Of a stretch of 20,758 nucleotides of DNA, positions 6,623 to 14,600 are shown piece by piece. The stretch comes from a virus, in the IMG/VR virus record IMGVR_UViG_3300009130_000169, positions 1-20,758 of that record; one strand, given 5' to 3'. The translations under genes and the position numbers were made by a program. Within the stretch, counting starts at the first letter, position 1. Each line of letters begins with the position of its first letter. The notes beneath the pieces were generated by a model, which was not told the DNA's origin, did no database searches, and worked only from the letters and a program-made list of their open reading frames with translations.

Positions 6623-7451
6623 ACACTTCCATTTAGAACAAGCTAAGAAGAATCCTAATTACATCGACACAAAAGTTCATATCTTTGAAAAGTATGATGG
6701 GTGGTATGGATACTATGAAAACGGACATATATACTCAAGAGCAGGTAGAATTATACCGAGTGTACAGTGGCTAGCCGACAAGATTAAAGCAGTATATCCG
6801 TATACAGGTGTATTAATATTCGAGATATTAGTAAAAGGTGTAGAAGATTTCCCAACACTGAACGGATTATTAAATCGTAAAAAAGAACCATGTTATAACG
6901 CTTACTTAAGAGTGCATGATTTTAGAGTAGGGGTTAGTCTAACGCCTTTTAATATACGCTTTAGACAAGCTGCCCAAGCAGTAGATATCATGAACTTAGA
7001 TGAAGTAGTAATGGCACCTATTATTAAAACTGTTACATTAGGGTTAGATGCAGAACAAACACTTTTAGATGTAGCAAGAAGTATATGGAAAGAAGGTGGC
7101 GAAGGAATCATAATAAAGAACGCCAAAGGTAAATATATATTTGGTGCTAGAAACTCTGACATTATGAAGATTAAACAAGAAATAACTAAAGACTTACTTG
7201 TTATTGGAATGGACGAGGGTAAAGGTAAATACAGTGGTACATTAGGTCGTTTAGTATGTAAAAGTACAAAAGGAGAAATAGTAGTATCTGGTATGACCGA
7301 TAAACAACGTGATGATTGGTGGACTGGAAGAGAAACTATTATAGGTAAAGTTATTGAAGTTAAAGCTATGTTAGAACTACCAGATGGTATGTTAAGAGAG
7401 CCTAGATTTAAAGCAGTAAGACATGATAAAACACAGGAAGATATCGATTAA
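6603..7451 (+). CDS. ATP-dependent DNA ligase
   Basis: A 282-residue minimal ATP-dependent ligase that seals nicks during replication and recombination. Nucleotidyltransferase motifs are in order: motif I EKYDGWYG with adenylation lysine K30, motif III-like VLIFEIL with E73, motif IV EGIIIK (E166 to K171), and motif V MKIK (K188, K190). Residues about 192-282 form the OB domain. Motif I reads K-Y-D-G-W-Y, so the Arg usual at the sixth position (KxDGxR) is Tyr35. The protein is shorter than T7 ligase (359). A good ribosome site, GGGAG, precedes the ATG. The stop overlaps the endonuclease VII start as TAATG, linking it to recombination functions. Confidence 0.9.
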   Translation: MKPQKAKHFHLEQAKKNPNYIDTKVHIFEKYDGWYGYYENGHIYSRAGRIIPSVQWLADKIKAVYPYTGVLIFEILVKGVEDFPTLNGLLNRKKEPCYNAYLRVHDFRVGVSLTPFNIRFRQAAQAVDIMNLDEVVMAPIIKTVTLGLDAEQTLLDVARSIWKEGGEGIIIKNAKGKYIFGARNSDIMKIKQEITKDLLVIGMDEGKGKYSGTLGRLVCKSTKGEIVVSGMTDKQRDDWWTGRETIIGKVIEVKAMLELPDGMLREPRFKAVRHDKTQEDID

Positions 7452-7822
7452 TGAGACTTAAAACGAATCAAGTTGATAGCGTTTTAAAGCAATTAGTTAG
7501 TAAGCAGGGTGCAAAATGCGCTATATGTGGTAGACCTTTTACTAGAAAAGATTACGCAGTATTAGACCATGATCATGATACAGGATTCATTCGTGGTGCT
7601 ATTCATAATTCGTGTAATGGTATAGAAGGAAAAATCAAGGTAATAGCAAGAAGAAGTCATGCTGGTGTACAACCATACGAGTACATGATAGGACTTGGTA
7701 AATATCTTGAAAAGCACTCTACCCCACAAGTAAACATTTTGCACCCTACCCACAAAACAGCTGACGAAAAGCGCTTAGAACGTAATAGAAAAGCAAGAGA
7801 AGCAAGGGCAAAGAAACGATGA
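7451..7822 (+). CDS. Recombination endonuclease VII (Holliday junction resolvase)
   Basis: A 123-residue His-Me finger (HNH-type) nuclease of the T4 gp49 endonuclease VII family, which resolves branched DNA before packaging and can substitute for T7 endonuclease I. C23-x2-C26 and LDHDHDTG (D39, H40, H42) match T4 CLIC and LDHDHELNG. AIHNSCNGIEG matches T4 LLCNLCNAAEG, giving N56 as the catalytic Asn. The zinc site here reads C23, C26, H52, C55, because T4 C58 is replaced by His. The C-terminal about 20 residues are very basic (KRLERNRKAREARAKKR) and may bind DNA. It overlaps the RNA polymerase start by ATGA. Confidence 0.9.
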   Translation: MRLKTNQVDSVLKQLVSKQGAKCAICGRPFTRKDYAVLDHDHDTGFIRGAIHNSCNGIEGKIKVIARRSHAGVQPYEYMIGLGKYLEKHSTPQVNILHPTHKTADEKRLERNRKAREARAKKR

Positions 7823-10215
7823 ACTTACGCGACCAAATAGAATGGGAAAGAGTATGTGTAGAACGAGGTTCTGAGCAATACTTCAAGTCACAAGATAGAC
7901 TTCGAGACACAGGACAAGCTGAATTAACCGATGCTGTAGTATTTCAGTTAAGAGATAGAATTGTAGAAGTAGCAGAACGTATAGAATTTCTAGCCAACAA
8001 AAATAATGGTAAACAGGCTATATACAATAAGTTATTAAAACACGCCTCACAAGGTACAGACTATATGCAGATGGCATACATCGGTATGCAAACAGCATTC
8101 CAAACTATTGGGGAGCGTAAAGATAACACGTTATTAAAAGTATGTTTATCAATAGCCAGTAAAATAGAAGTTAACTTAAAATGTAAAATGTTTGAAGTTA
8201 GTTATCCAGAATATTACAACACTGTAGTACATTCATTTGCACAACAAAAAGTAGATGATTATACACATAAACAAAAAACATTAATGAAGAAGTTTAGAGA
8301 CTTTGATATTAACTGGTACGATTGGACACCATCACAAAAGGTTCAAGTTGGTCAGAAAATAATGGCTTGTGTAATGGATACTTTCTCTGATGTATTATTC
8401 ATACAAAAGCATTGGAGAGGTGGTAAAAGTACGCATAAGTTAGAAGCTACTGTAGCATTTGATGAATGGGCGGCCATATTTGAAAGAGAGCGAGGATTCA
8501 TGTTTCCTGCTTTCTTACCATTAAAGATTGTGCCTAGAGACTGGGACAGTCAAAGACATGGTGGTTACTATACACCAAAGATGCAAAAGAATTTCATTAA
8601 AACCAGAGGTAAGATACATAAAGATTTTGTTTATGCTAATCCACCAGAAAGGCATATAGCTGTAGTAAATAAACTACAAAAAACTTCATGGTGTATAAAT
8701 AAGCAAGTATTAGAAGTCCAAAAGATTGTATATGAAAAAGGTTTAGCAATAGGTGTACCAAGTAGCATAGAGATTAAACCACCACCGTTCCCAGAACATT
8801 TACGAGAAGTTGCTAAAACAGATTTAACAACAGAACAACAATTAGAGGTTTCTTGTTGGAAAGAAGTAGCTAAACGTGAGTACGACAAAGAACGTAAACG
8901 TAAAGGACAAGTAATAGCATTTACTCAATCTTTTAGATTAGCAAAAGAGCTTGAAGATTGGGAAGAGTTTTATTATGTGTATACTACGGATTTCAGAGGT
9001 CGTATATATTGTGCTACAGCAGGGTTAAGTCCACAAGGTGCAGACTCGTCTAAAGGTTTATTACTTTTTAAAGAAGGGGTAGAACTAGGTGAGTCGGGTA
9101 TTAAATGGTTAGCTATACACGGATCTAATACATATGGTGTAGATAAAGTATCATTCGAAGAACGAGTAGCGTTTATTAAATCGGAAGAACGGCATATAAG
9201 AGCAGTAGTAGACGATCCAATATCTAGCAGAGAATATTGGGGGAATGCAGATAAACCTTATCAGTTTTTAGCATTCTGTTTTGAGTGGGTAGCATGTGAT
9301 TGCGGTAGATTAAAGACTTTCAAAAGTCAAATACCTGTAGGGCAAGATGGCAGCTGTAATGGTTTACAGCATTATTCAGCAATACTTCGAGATAGTGTTG
9401 GAGCATACGCTACTAACTTAACTAAAACAGATAAACCACAAGATATATACGCACAAGTAGCTGTACGTTGTGTAGAATTACTAAAAGACATAGATGACCC
9501 AAGAGCAAGAAAATGGTTAAAAGTAGGTGTTAATAGAAAACTAGCTAAAAAGCCAGTTATGACATTACCTTACGGAGCAACTAAAGTATCTGCTAGACAA
9601 GCTATATTAGATTACGTTGATGATAATTGGAGTAAGTTTAATTTAGACGAAAAATATAAGTGGGAGTTCGCAAAGTTCTTAACACCTATATTGTGGGACG
9701 CTATCGGAGATGTAGTAATAGCAGCTAGAGTAGGTATGAAATGGTTACAACAAAACTCTGGAAAATACTTTGCACATTGGTTAACGCCTATAGGATTTCC
9801 AGTGTTTCAATTCTACAGTGAATCTAGTGAACATAAGATTAAAACACAAATAAACGGTGGACTAACCTTAAAATTACACCAGTTTGATAAAGATGTACCA
9901 GCAAACCCTTATGGACAAAGGAACGGTATTGCACCAAATTTTATACATAGTCTGGATAGTACTCATTTAGTAACTACTGTAGAAAAGTCAAACTTTATTA
10001 GTTACTCAATGGTACATGATGATTTTGGATGTCATGCAGGTAATGCCGAAATACTAGCAAAAGATATACGTATAGCATTTAAAGAACTATATGAGAATCA
10101 CGATGTATTAAATGAGTGGATTACTCAAGTAAAACCACACGAAGATATAGAAACACCAGAATGTGGTGATTACAAAATAGAGGAGATATTAGATGCCAAT
10201 TACTTCTTTGGATAA
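7819..10215 (+). CDS. Single-subunit DNA-directed RNA polymerase, T7 family
   Basis: A 798-residue phage RNA polymerase that would transcribe the late genes from phage-specific promoters. Diagnostic motifs are TTDFRGRIY (D391 and R395, as T7 D421 region), QDGSCNGLQHYSA with metal-binding D510 (T7 D537), and KKPVMTLPYG with K577 and Y585 (T7 K631 and Y639). VHDDFG carries catalytic D734 (T7 D812). The segment around HKIKTQINGGLTLKLHQ corresponds to the promoter specificity loop, and GIAPNFIHSLD follows as in T7. It is about 85 residues shorter than T7 polymerase and ends YFFG, not the FAFA foot of T7. Its gene overlaps endonuclease VII by ATGA and lies just before the virion module, as in phiKMV-like phages. 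Confidence 0.97.
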   Translation: MNLRDQIEWERVCVERGSEQYFKSQDRLRDTGQAELTDAVVFQLRDRIVEVAERIEFLANKNNGKQAIYNKLLKHASQGTDYMQMAYIGMQTAFQTIGERKDNTLLKVCLSIASKIEVNLKCKMFEVSYPEYYNTVVHSFAQQKVDDYTHKQKTLMKKFRDFDINWYDWTPSQKVQVGQKIMACVMDTFSDVLFIQKHWRGGKSTHKLEATVAFDEWAAIFERERGFMFPAFLPLKIVPRDWDSQRHGGYYTPKMQKNFIKTRGKIHKDFVYANPPERHIAVVNKLQKTSWCINKQVLEVQKIVYEKGLAIGVPSSIEIKPPPFPEHLREVAKTDLTTEQQLEVSCWKEVAKREYDKERKRKGQVIAFTQSFRLAKELEDWEEFYYVYTTDFRGRIYCATAGLSPQGADSSKGLLLFKEGVELGESGIKWLAIHGSNTYGVDKVSFEERVAFIKSEERHIRAVVDDPISSREYWGNADKPYQFLAFCFEWVACDCGRLKTFKSQIPVGQDGSCNGLQHYSAILRDSVGAYATNLTKTDKPQDIYAQVAVRCVELLKDIDDPRARKWLKVGVNRKLAKKPVMTLPYGATKVSARQAILDYVDDNWSKFNLDEKYKWEFAKFLTPILWDAIGDVVIAARVGMKWLQQNSGKYFAHWLTPIGFPVFQFYSESSEHKIKTQINGGLTLKLHQFDKDVPANPYGQRNGIAPNFIHSLDSTHLVTTVEKSNFISYSMVHDDFGCHAGNAEILAKDIRIAFKELYENHDVLNEWITQVKPHEDIETPECGDYKIEEILDANYFFG

Positions 10216-10375
10216 AGATGCACTAGGTCTTGGTAAAAGGCAATTAGAAATATTAAAAACAATATTCCCGAAAAGAAACTATACACCAAAAGTAGGTGAT
10301 AGAGATATCATGTTTCATGAAGGACAACAATCTGTAATTAATATGATAGAAAAGAAACTTAACGAGGGTTGGTAA
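10193..10375 (+). CDS. Small hypothetical protein, 60 residues
   Basis: The start overlaps the RNA polymerase end by 23 bases and is preceded by GAGGAGAT, one of the better ribosome sites in the window. The product begins MPITSLDKDALGLGKRQLEI. Its second half (GDRDIMFHEGQQSVINMIEKK) has the pattern of a short helical phage protein found before head genes, an impression from small portal-proximal proteins rather than a firm family match. The stop overlaps the next ATG as TAATG. Function unknown. Confidence 0.65.
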   Translation: MPITSLDKDALGLGKRQLEILKTIFPKRNYTPKVGDRDIMFHEGQQSVINMIEKKLNEGW

Positions 10376-10833
10376 TGGATTTAATAAAAACAGTGCGTAA
10401 TCCTCATTGGGGAAAATTAGACATACCTACAAGAAGAAGAATTCTACTAGATTTAGAAAGTACTTGTAAAAAGTTAGAAGTAGAACATAAAGCAGAGATC
10501 CCTGTAAAAGAAACATTATGTGAAGGTGTTTATACAAGAGAAGTATTTATACCTAAAGGTACTGTATTAGTTGGAGAGATACATAAAACTACACACATAA
10601 GTTTACTAACAAAAGGGAAAATATGTGTTATATCAGAAGATGGTAGAGAAATACTAGATGCTGAAAATAATACAATAACTTTAATAAGTAAAGCAGGAAC
10701 TAAACGCGCAGGATATACTTTAGAAGATAGTGTATGGATAACAATCCACAAGACTAAACGTAAGTCCATAAAGAAGATTAAGCAGGATATAATATCTCCC
10801 TCATACGAATTATTAAGTAATAAGGGGAAGTAA
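10375..10833 (+). CDS. Hypothetical protein, possible cupin-like beta-barrel
   Basis: A 152-residue protein. I choose the ATG at 10375, which overlaps the previous stop as TAATG and has GAGGG 6 bases upstream, over the in-frame TTG two codons earlier. After a helical N-terminal third (about 1-45), residues 48-135 look like a small beta-barrel: TREVFIPKGTVLVGEIHK, ISLLTKGKICVIS, then SKAGTKRAGY and VWITIHKT. This alternation of strands with an H and G-rich first half resembles a double-stranded beta-helix (cupin), but a full metal-binding His set is not clear. It lies between RNA polymerase and the portal, where phages often keep small virion or morphogenesis genes. The function is not known. 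Confidence 0.75.
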   Translation: MDLIKTVRNPHWGKLDIPTRRRILLDLESTCKKLEVEHKAEIPVKETLCEGVYTREVFIPKGTVLVGEIHKTTHISLLTKGKICVISEDGREILDAENNTITLISKAGTKRAGYTLEDSVWITIHKTKRKSIKKIKQDIISPSYELLSNKGK

Positions 10834-10834
10834 T

Positions 10835-11077
10835 ATGTCATGGGTAGCAACAGCTATTGTAGCATCTACTGCCGTAAATGTAACTATGCAAAAGAAAGCT
10901 GCTAAGAAGGCTAGAAAACAAGCTAAAGAAGATGAAGCAGCTGCACGTAAAGCAGAAGTATTTGCAGAAACAGAAGGTAGTGGCTTAGGTGAACTAGGCG
11001 AAGTACGTCTAGGACTAGATGATGAAGTTGATACAAGAGTAAAGCGTAAGACCAAACGTGCCTCACTAAGTATTTAG
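10835..11077 (+). CDS. Small virion-associated candidate with hydrophobic N-terminus
   Basis: An 80-residue protein starting MSWVATAIVASTAVNVTM, a short hydrophobic stretch. A strongly charged, Ala/Lys-rich probable coiled coil follows (about 19-45, KKAAKKARKQAKEDEAAARK), then a glycine-rich acidic linker and a basic end KRKTKRASLSI. AGGGGAAG precedes the ATG. It is immediately upstream of the portal gene, and its stop lies just before the portal ribosome site. By position it could be compared with T7 gp6.7 or gp7.3, small virion/tail assembly proteins, but there is no clear sequence match, so this is inference. A membrane-inserting or DNA-ejection role would suit the N-terminus. Confidence 0.7.
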   Translation: MSWVATAIVASTAVNVTMQKKAAKKARKQAKEDEAAARKAEVFAETEGSGLGELGEVRLGLDDEVDTRVKRKTKRASLSI

Positions 11078-11085
11078 GAGAGACA

Positions 11086-12612
11086 ATGAAACTTGGAGAC
11101 TTACACAATTTATACCTAAGTGGAGAGTATAAATTAAAGAAAGAGTTTAACGACCATACTTACAGAAATGAATCTTTAATTGAAAGAGCTGAACAATATG
11201 CCGGATGGACATTGCCAGTAACATTTCCAATAGATGAGTTATCTAACAATGAAGAACTACAAAATGATTATCAATCAGTAGGAGCGCATGCTGTAACAAA
11301 CCTTGCTAACAAAATAATGATAGCACTGTTTCAACCGTCTAGACCTTTCTTTAAAATGACTCTTAATGATAAACAAAAACAAGAACTAGAAGAAGAAGCA
11401 GCGTTAGACCAAGCAGAGATTGAAAAAGTGTTAGCTTATTCCGAACGTGAAGCAATGCGTGAGTTGGAAAGAGTTCGTGCAAGAGTGACGTTAACAAATA
11501 TAATCACACAATTAATAATTACTGGAAACAGTTTAATGTATTTAGGTAAAGATAGTATCCAAGAATACACTTTACGAGATTATGTAGTTAAGCGTGATTT
11601 AGAAGGAGAAGTTGTAAAGATTATATTCCGTGATGCAAAACAAGTTATGGGATTAACAGAAGAACAACAACTTTTAGCTAAAGAACATAATTACAAAGAA
11701 AGTGATACAGTAACATTATTTACATGTGTACAGAGAGTAGGTAAACGTTATATAGTTTGGCAAGAATTAGAAGACTTATGTTATTGTCACGAGAGGATAG
11801 GTCAATATAGCTTAAAAGATTGTCCTTGGGTTCCATTAACTTGGAACTTAGCAAGAAAGCAAGATTACGGAACAGGTTTAGTAGAGAATCACGCTGGAGA
11901 TTTTCATTCATTATCTACAGTATCAGAAGCTATACTAGACTACGTAACATTACTTACTGATGTTAAAACGTTGGTTAATCCAGCAGGGCAAACAGATGTT
12001 AAGGTAATAACAGAAGCACCTTCTGGCTCATATGTACCAGGAGTAGAAGAAGACTTATTTGTTCATACACCAAACATTGCAGGTAACACAATATTCTTAA
12101 GAGAAGAATTTGCAGCAATAGAAAAACGTATAGGTGTAGCATTTTTAGTTAATTCAGCAGTAACACGGGACGCAGAACGAGTAACAGCCGAAGAAATTAG
12201 AATGCAAGCTAATGAGTTAGAAAGCTCTTTAGGTGGTGTATATTCTAGATTAGCTACAGAACTACAAGTACCATTAGCAAGATACTTGTTAAAATCAGTA
12301 GATAAGACATTTAAAGATGTAGAACCTACTATAGTAACTGGATTAGAATCACTATCACGTAATTCAGAATTAGATAGGTTAAGAAGCTTCTTTATAGACT
12401 TGAACGCTTTAGCAGAAGTACCAGAAGAAGTAGCAATAAGAATAGATTACGAAAAACTTATATCCGTATTAGGTGCAAGACATGGCGTAGACTATGACGC
12501 AATACTTAAACCTAAAGAACAAGTAGAAGAAGATTTGCGTAAACGTATGGCACTTAATGCAGAAGCAGAAGGTATGCGTGAGCAAGCAGTAACACAAGGT
12601 AAAGGAGAATAA
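11086..12612 (+). CDS. Portal protein (head-tail connector), T7 gp8-like
   Basis: A 508-residue portal protein, close to T7 gp8 (536). As a dodecameric ring it would form the DNA entry and exit channel and nucleate capsid assembly. Typical features are the N-terminal RAEQYAGWTLP segment, AHAVTNLANKIMIALFQPSRPFF (family pattern: loss of soluble N-terminus into a hydrophobic helix), and a charged helical stretch at about 99-136. A TGNSLMYL strand, DYVVKRDLEGEV, and the later RVTAEEIRMQANELE and LGGVYSRLATELQVPLARYLL helices typical of podovirus connectors follow. The ribosome site AGGAG is 7 bases upstream. The stop overlaps the following gene region (TAATGTG). Order and content with scaffold and capsid make this firm. 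Confidence 0.93.
   Translation: MKLGDLHNLYLSGEYKLKKEFNDHTYRNESLIERAEQYAGWTLPVTFPIDELSNNEELQNDYQSVGAHAVTNLANKIMIALFQPSRPFFKMTLNDKQKQELEEEAALDQAEIEKVLAYSEREAMRELERVRARVTLTNIITQLIITGNSLMYLGKDSIQEYTLRDYVVKRDLEGEVVKIIFRDAKQVMGLTEEQQLLAKEHNYKESDTVTLFTCVQRVGKRYIVWQELEDLCYCHERIGQYSLKDCPWVPLTWNLARKQDYGTGLVENHAGDFHSLSTVSEAILDYVTLLTDVKTLVNPAGQTDVKVITEAPSGSYVPGVEEDLFVHTPNIAGNTIFLREEFAAIEKRIGVAFLVNSAVTRDAERVTAEEIRMQANELESSLGGVYSRLATELQVPLARYLLKSVDKTFKDVEPTIVTGLESLSRNSELDRLRSFFIDLNALAEVPEEVAIRIDYEKLISVLGARHGVDYDAILKPKEQVEEDLRKRMALNAEAEGMREQAVTQGKGE
12604..12607 (+). promoter_or_regulatory. Ribosome binding site deciding a GTG start
   Basis: GGAG is 6 bases before GTG 12614. An ATG at 12612 overlaps it in another frame but meets a stop after 9 codons, so this site supports GTG as the scaffold start. 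Confidence 0.65.
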
Positions 12613-12613
12613 T

Positions 12614-13384
12614 GTGTCAGAAGAAAACTCACAAACTGTAGACACAGAAAATAAATCCCCTAACGAAGAGCAGGGACAACAGACACAACAAAAACAAGAA
12701 CAACAAGCACCAACTGTTGTACCAGAAGATAAAGTAGAAACACCTACAGAAGAGACAACATCAGTATTACAGGACACAACTAAAGTCGGTAAATTACAGA
12801 AGTTAGTATCAGATGCAGGTTTAAAACCTAGTGAAGTAGCAAAAGATATCACAGAAGCCAATGGTGAAATTAGTGCGGATATATTGAAAGCATTAGTAGA
12901 TAAACATGGTGAAGCTGTAGGTAGTCTTATTGCAGAAAAACTTACTGGTCTACATAAAGAAAACGTAGCAACTGCAAAATCTAGAGATAAGGCAGTATAC
13001 GACCAAGTACAAAAAGCATTTGAAGGTATTACAGACCAATCAGGTGAAGAAACGTGGAAAGAGTTGTCATCTTGGGCTGGTGAAAACATACCAGCAGAAC
13101 AAAAACCAGAAATTAATAAACTATTACAACAAGGTGGTTTTGCTGCGGAATTAGCAACAAATTATTTAGTAGAACAGTTTAAAAATTCCGATGGTTTTAC
13201 ACAAGAGGCTAAATTAGTGTCTGGTGATAGTGGTACAACTTATACCAAAGATACACCACTATCTGCAACAGAATATAATGTAGAGTTAAATAAACTATTA
13301 GAGAAAGGTCATGTATATGGCCAATCTACAGAAATTGCTAAACTAGACGCTAGACGACTAAAAGCCATGAAGAATAATTTTTAA
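12614..13384 (+). CDS. Capsid assembly scaffolding protein, T7 gp9-like
   Basis: A 256-residue acidic, Gln/Glu/Thr-rich protein between portal and major capsid, the fixed position of the scaffold in T7-like phages (T7 gp9, 307). The first 50 residues are low-complexity and probably disordered (EEQGQQTQQKQEQQAP). The middle is helical (LQKLVSDAGLKPSEVAKDI, VEQFKNSDGFTQEAKLV) and the last 15 residues are basic (LDARRLKAMKNNF), as expected for a capsid-binding C-terminal helix. It would direct procapsid assembly and then leave. The start is GTG with GGAG 6 bases upstream. Stop and capsid start are 15 bases apart. Assignment is by position, composition and length, since scaffolds diverge fast. 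Confidence 0.87.
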   Translation: MSEENSQTVDTENKSPNEEQGQQTQQKQEQQAPTVVPEDKVETPTEETTSVLQDTTKVGKLQKLVSDAGLKPSEVAKDITEANGEISADILKALVDKHGEAVGSLIAEKLTGLHKENVATAKSRDKAVYDQVQKAFEGITDQSGEETWKELSSWAGENIPAEQKPEINKLLQQGGFAAELATNYLVEQFKNSDGFTQEAKLVSGDSGTTYTKDTPLSATEYNVELNKLLEKGHVYGQSTEIAKLDARRLKAMKNNF

Positions 13385-13399
13385 TAAGTAGGAGATAAA

Positions 13400-14506
13400 A
13401 TGTCAATTCTTGGACAACAAGTAGCAGCAGACCAAGCGCGTAGTGGTCATCAAGGTGGTATCGATTCCGGTAACATTAACCCGTTGTACATTGAACAGTA
13501 CGGTGGAGAAGTAGAACATCGTTTCTTAAAAGATTCAATGATGCGGCAATTCTTTAAATTCAAATCTGTCCGTGGTACAGATACAGTAACTAACAGCCGT
13601 ATCGGTTCGACATCATTACAGAAAGTAACTCGTGGTGTACGTCCGACAGATAACGCACCCACCTTTGATAACATCTCAGTTAAAGTAGATACTATTGTAT
13701 TAGCTCGTACTAATACTTTCTTACTAGATGATTTCTTATCAAGTATTGATGTACGTAAAGAAGTTGGTATGGAACATGGTAAGGAGATTGGTAAATTCTT
13801 TGATGAAACATTTGTTATTCAAGGTATTAAAGCTAGTCAGGTTACTAACCAAGACCCTGATAATAACTTAACAGGTGGTTGGGAAGATGCTATTCATACA
13901 GGCGGTGGTTCTAAACCAGCAAACATTGTACGTACAGCACCGAAAGATTTCCAAGGTGGTACAGTAGTTATCTTAAACGCTGTAGGTGATGAAGATGACC
14001 CAGACTTATTAGAACGTGCTATCCAAGACTTATGTCAAGGTATCGAAGAGAAAGACGTAGAAACAGGTGATGCTGTATTATTAATGCGTCCAGCACAATA
14101 CTACGTGTTATTACGTAACGACAAGTTATTAGATAAAGATTTCTCTTCAAGTAATGGTGACTATGCAAAAGGTACTATCTTACGTAGCAACGGTGTACGT
14201 ATCGAAGTTACTAACCGTTTCCCTAAACAAGCTGATGTAGGTGTAACACACCACTTATCTAATGCAGGTAATGGTAACGCTTATGACGCAACACAGGCAG
14301 ACGTAAACTGTAAAGTAGTGTTACTTAAACCTAAAGCATTGTTAGCAGGTGAAACAATTCCATTAACATCGAAGGTTTACTACCACGATGTAGAATTACA
14401 ATGGTTCATTGATTCATATCTAGCATTTGGTGTAACACCAAATCGAGCAGAGTGCGCAGGTGGTATATTCCGATTCGACCCAGACGAGGAAACACCAACA
14501 CCATAA
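13400..14506 (+). CDS. Major capsid protein, T7 gp10-like
   Basis: A 368-residue protein that would form the T=7 icosahedral shell with the HK97 fold, slightly longer than T7 gp10A (345). Matching features are the N-terminal IEQYGGEVEHRFLKDSMM and FKSVRGTDTVTNSRIG, then the KVDTIVLARTNTFLLDDFLSSIDVRKE E-loop/long helix region common to podovirus capsid proteins. LERAIQDLCQGIEEKDV and the C-terminal ETIPLTSKVYYHDVELQWFIDSYLAFGV follow. The AGGAG site (AGGAGATAAAATG) is strong. Arginine codons are nearly all CGT with no AGA or AGG, unlike neighbouring genes, which fits very high expression. No slippery signal for a T7 10B-like extension was found; TAA is followed by the terminator region. Confidence 0.95.
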   Translation: MSILGQQVAADQARSGHQGGIDSGNINPLYIEQYGGEVEHRFLKDSMMRQFFKFKSVRGTDTVTNSRIGSTSLQKVTRGVRPTDNAPTFDNISVKVDTIVLARTNTFLLDDFLSSIDVRKEVGMEHGKEIGKFFDETFVIQGIKASQVTNQDPDNNLTGGWEDAIHTGGGSKPANIVRTAPKDFQGGTVVILNAVGDEDDPDLLERAIQDLCQGIEEKDVETGDAVLLMRPAQYYVLLRNDKLLDKDFSSSNGDYAKGTILRSNGVRIEVTNRFPKQADVGVTHHLSNAGNGNAYDATQADVNCKVVLLKPKALLAGETIPLTSKVYYHDVELQWFIDSYLAFGVTPNRAECAGGIFRFDPDEETPTP

Positions 14507-14517
14507 ACCAATGGTAC

Positions 14518-14552
14518 ACTCAAGCACATTAGTAATAGTGTGCTTTATGAGT
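14518..14552 (+). terminator. Hairpin downstream of the major capsid gene
   Basis: The sequence folds into AAGCACATTA, loop GTAA, TAGTGTGCTT (14522-14545, one G-U pair), extended after a short bulge by ACTCA pairing with TGAGT (14518-14522 and 14548-14552). It starts 11 bases after the capsid stop. No T-run follows directly, so it may be an RNase III or mRNA-stability hairpin, or one half of a tandem terminator with the next hairpin. Confidence 0.55.
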
Positions 14553-14553
14553 A

Positions 14554-14600
14554 TCATTTTAAGGATATCTTCGTAGATATTTTTATTTTCATTTTAAGGA
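14554..14600 (+). repeat. 12-bp direct repeat flanking the terminator hairpin
   Basis: TCATTTTAAGGA occurs at 14554-14565 and again at 14589-14600. The second copy supplies the ribosome site AAGGAG for the tail tubular gene. The two copies flank the hairpin with T-tract. A duplication that built the spacer, or selection for two ribosome-site-like elements, are both possible. Confidence 0.6.
14561..14590 (+). terminator. Intrinsic terminator after the capsid gene (T7 T-phi position)
   Basis: ATATCT, loop TCGT, AGATAT (14565-14580) forms a 6-bp stem extended by A-U and G-U pairs from 14561, followed by TTTTATTTT on the + strand. The GC content is low but the architecture is that of a rho-independent terminator. 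It lies between capsid and tail tubular A, as T7 T-phi lies after gene 10, where partial termination keeps capsid mRNA high relative to downstream genes. Confidence 0.65.

Noticed and set aside
10369-10371. TTG as the start of the gene ending at 10833
   Set aside because: The ATG two codons later fits the TAATG overlap pattern and has GAGGG at a better distance.
11056-11085. Similar stretch CGTGC-TCACTA-AGTATT-AG near 11058 and near 17998, considered as repeated promoters
   Set aside because: Both encode RASLSI or RASLLSI in frame and differ by insertions; the similarity is explained by the shared peptide and codon bias, and one copy lies inside a gene.
12612-12614. ATG overlapping the portal stop as a gene start
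   Set aside because: It opens a frame of only nine codons; the GTG at 12614 gives the scaffold protein.
12469-13089. Long open frame on the minus strand, 206 codons
   Set aside because: It lies opposite the scaffold gene, has a Cys/Ser/Phe-rich low-complexity translation and no ribosome site, and comes from reversed complement of Glu/Thr/Ala-rich codons.
14480-14540. Programmed frameshift giving a longer minor capsid protein as in T7 10B
   Set aside because: No slippery run was seen before the capsid stop, and the following 100 bases hold hairpins rather than an extended frame.
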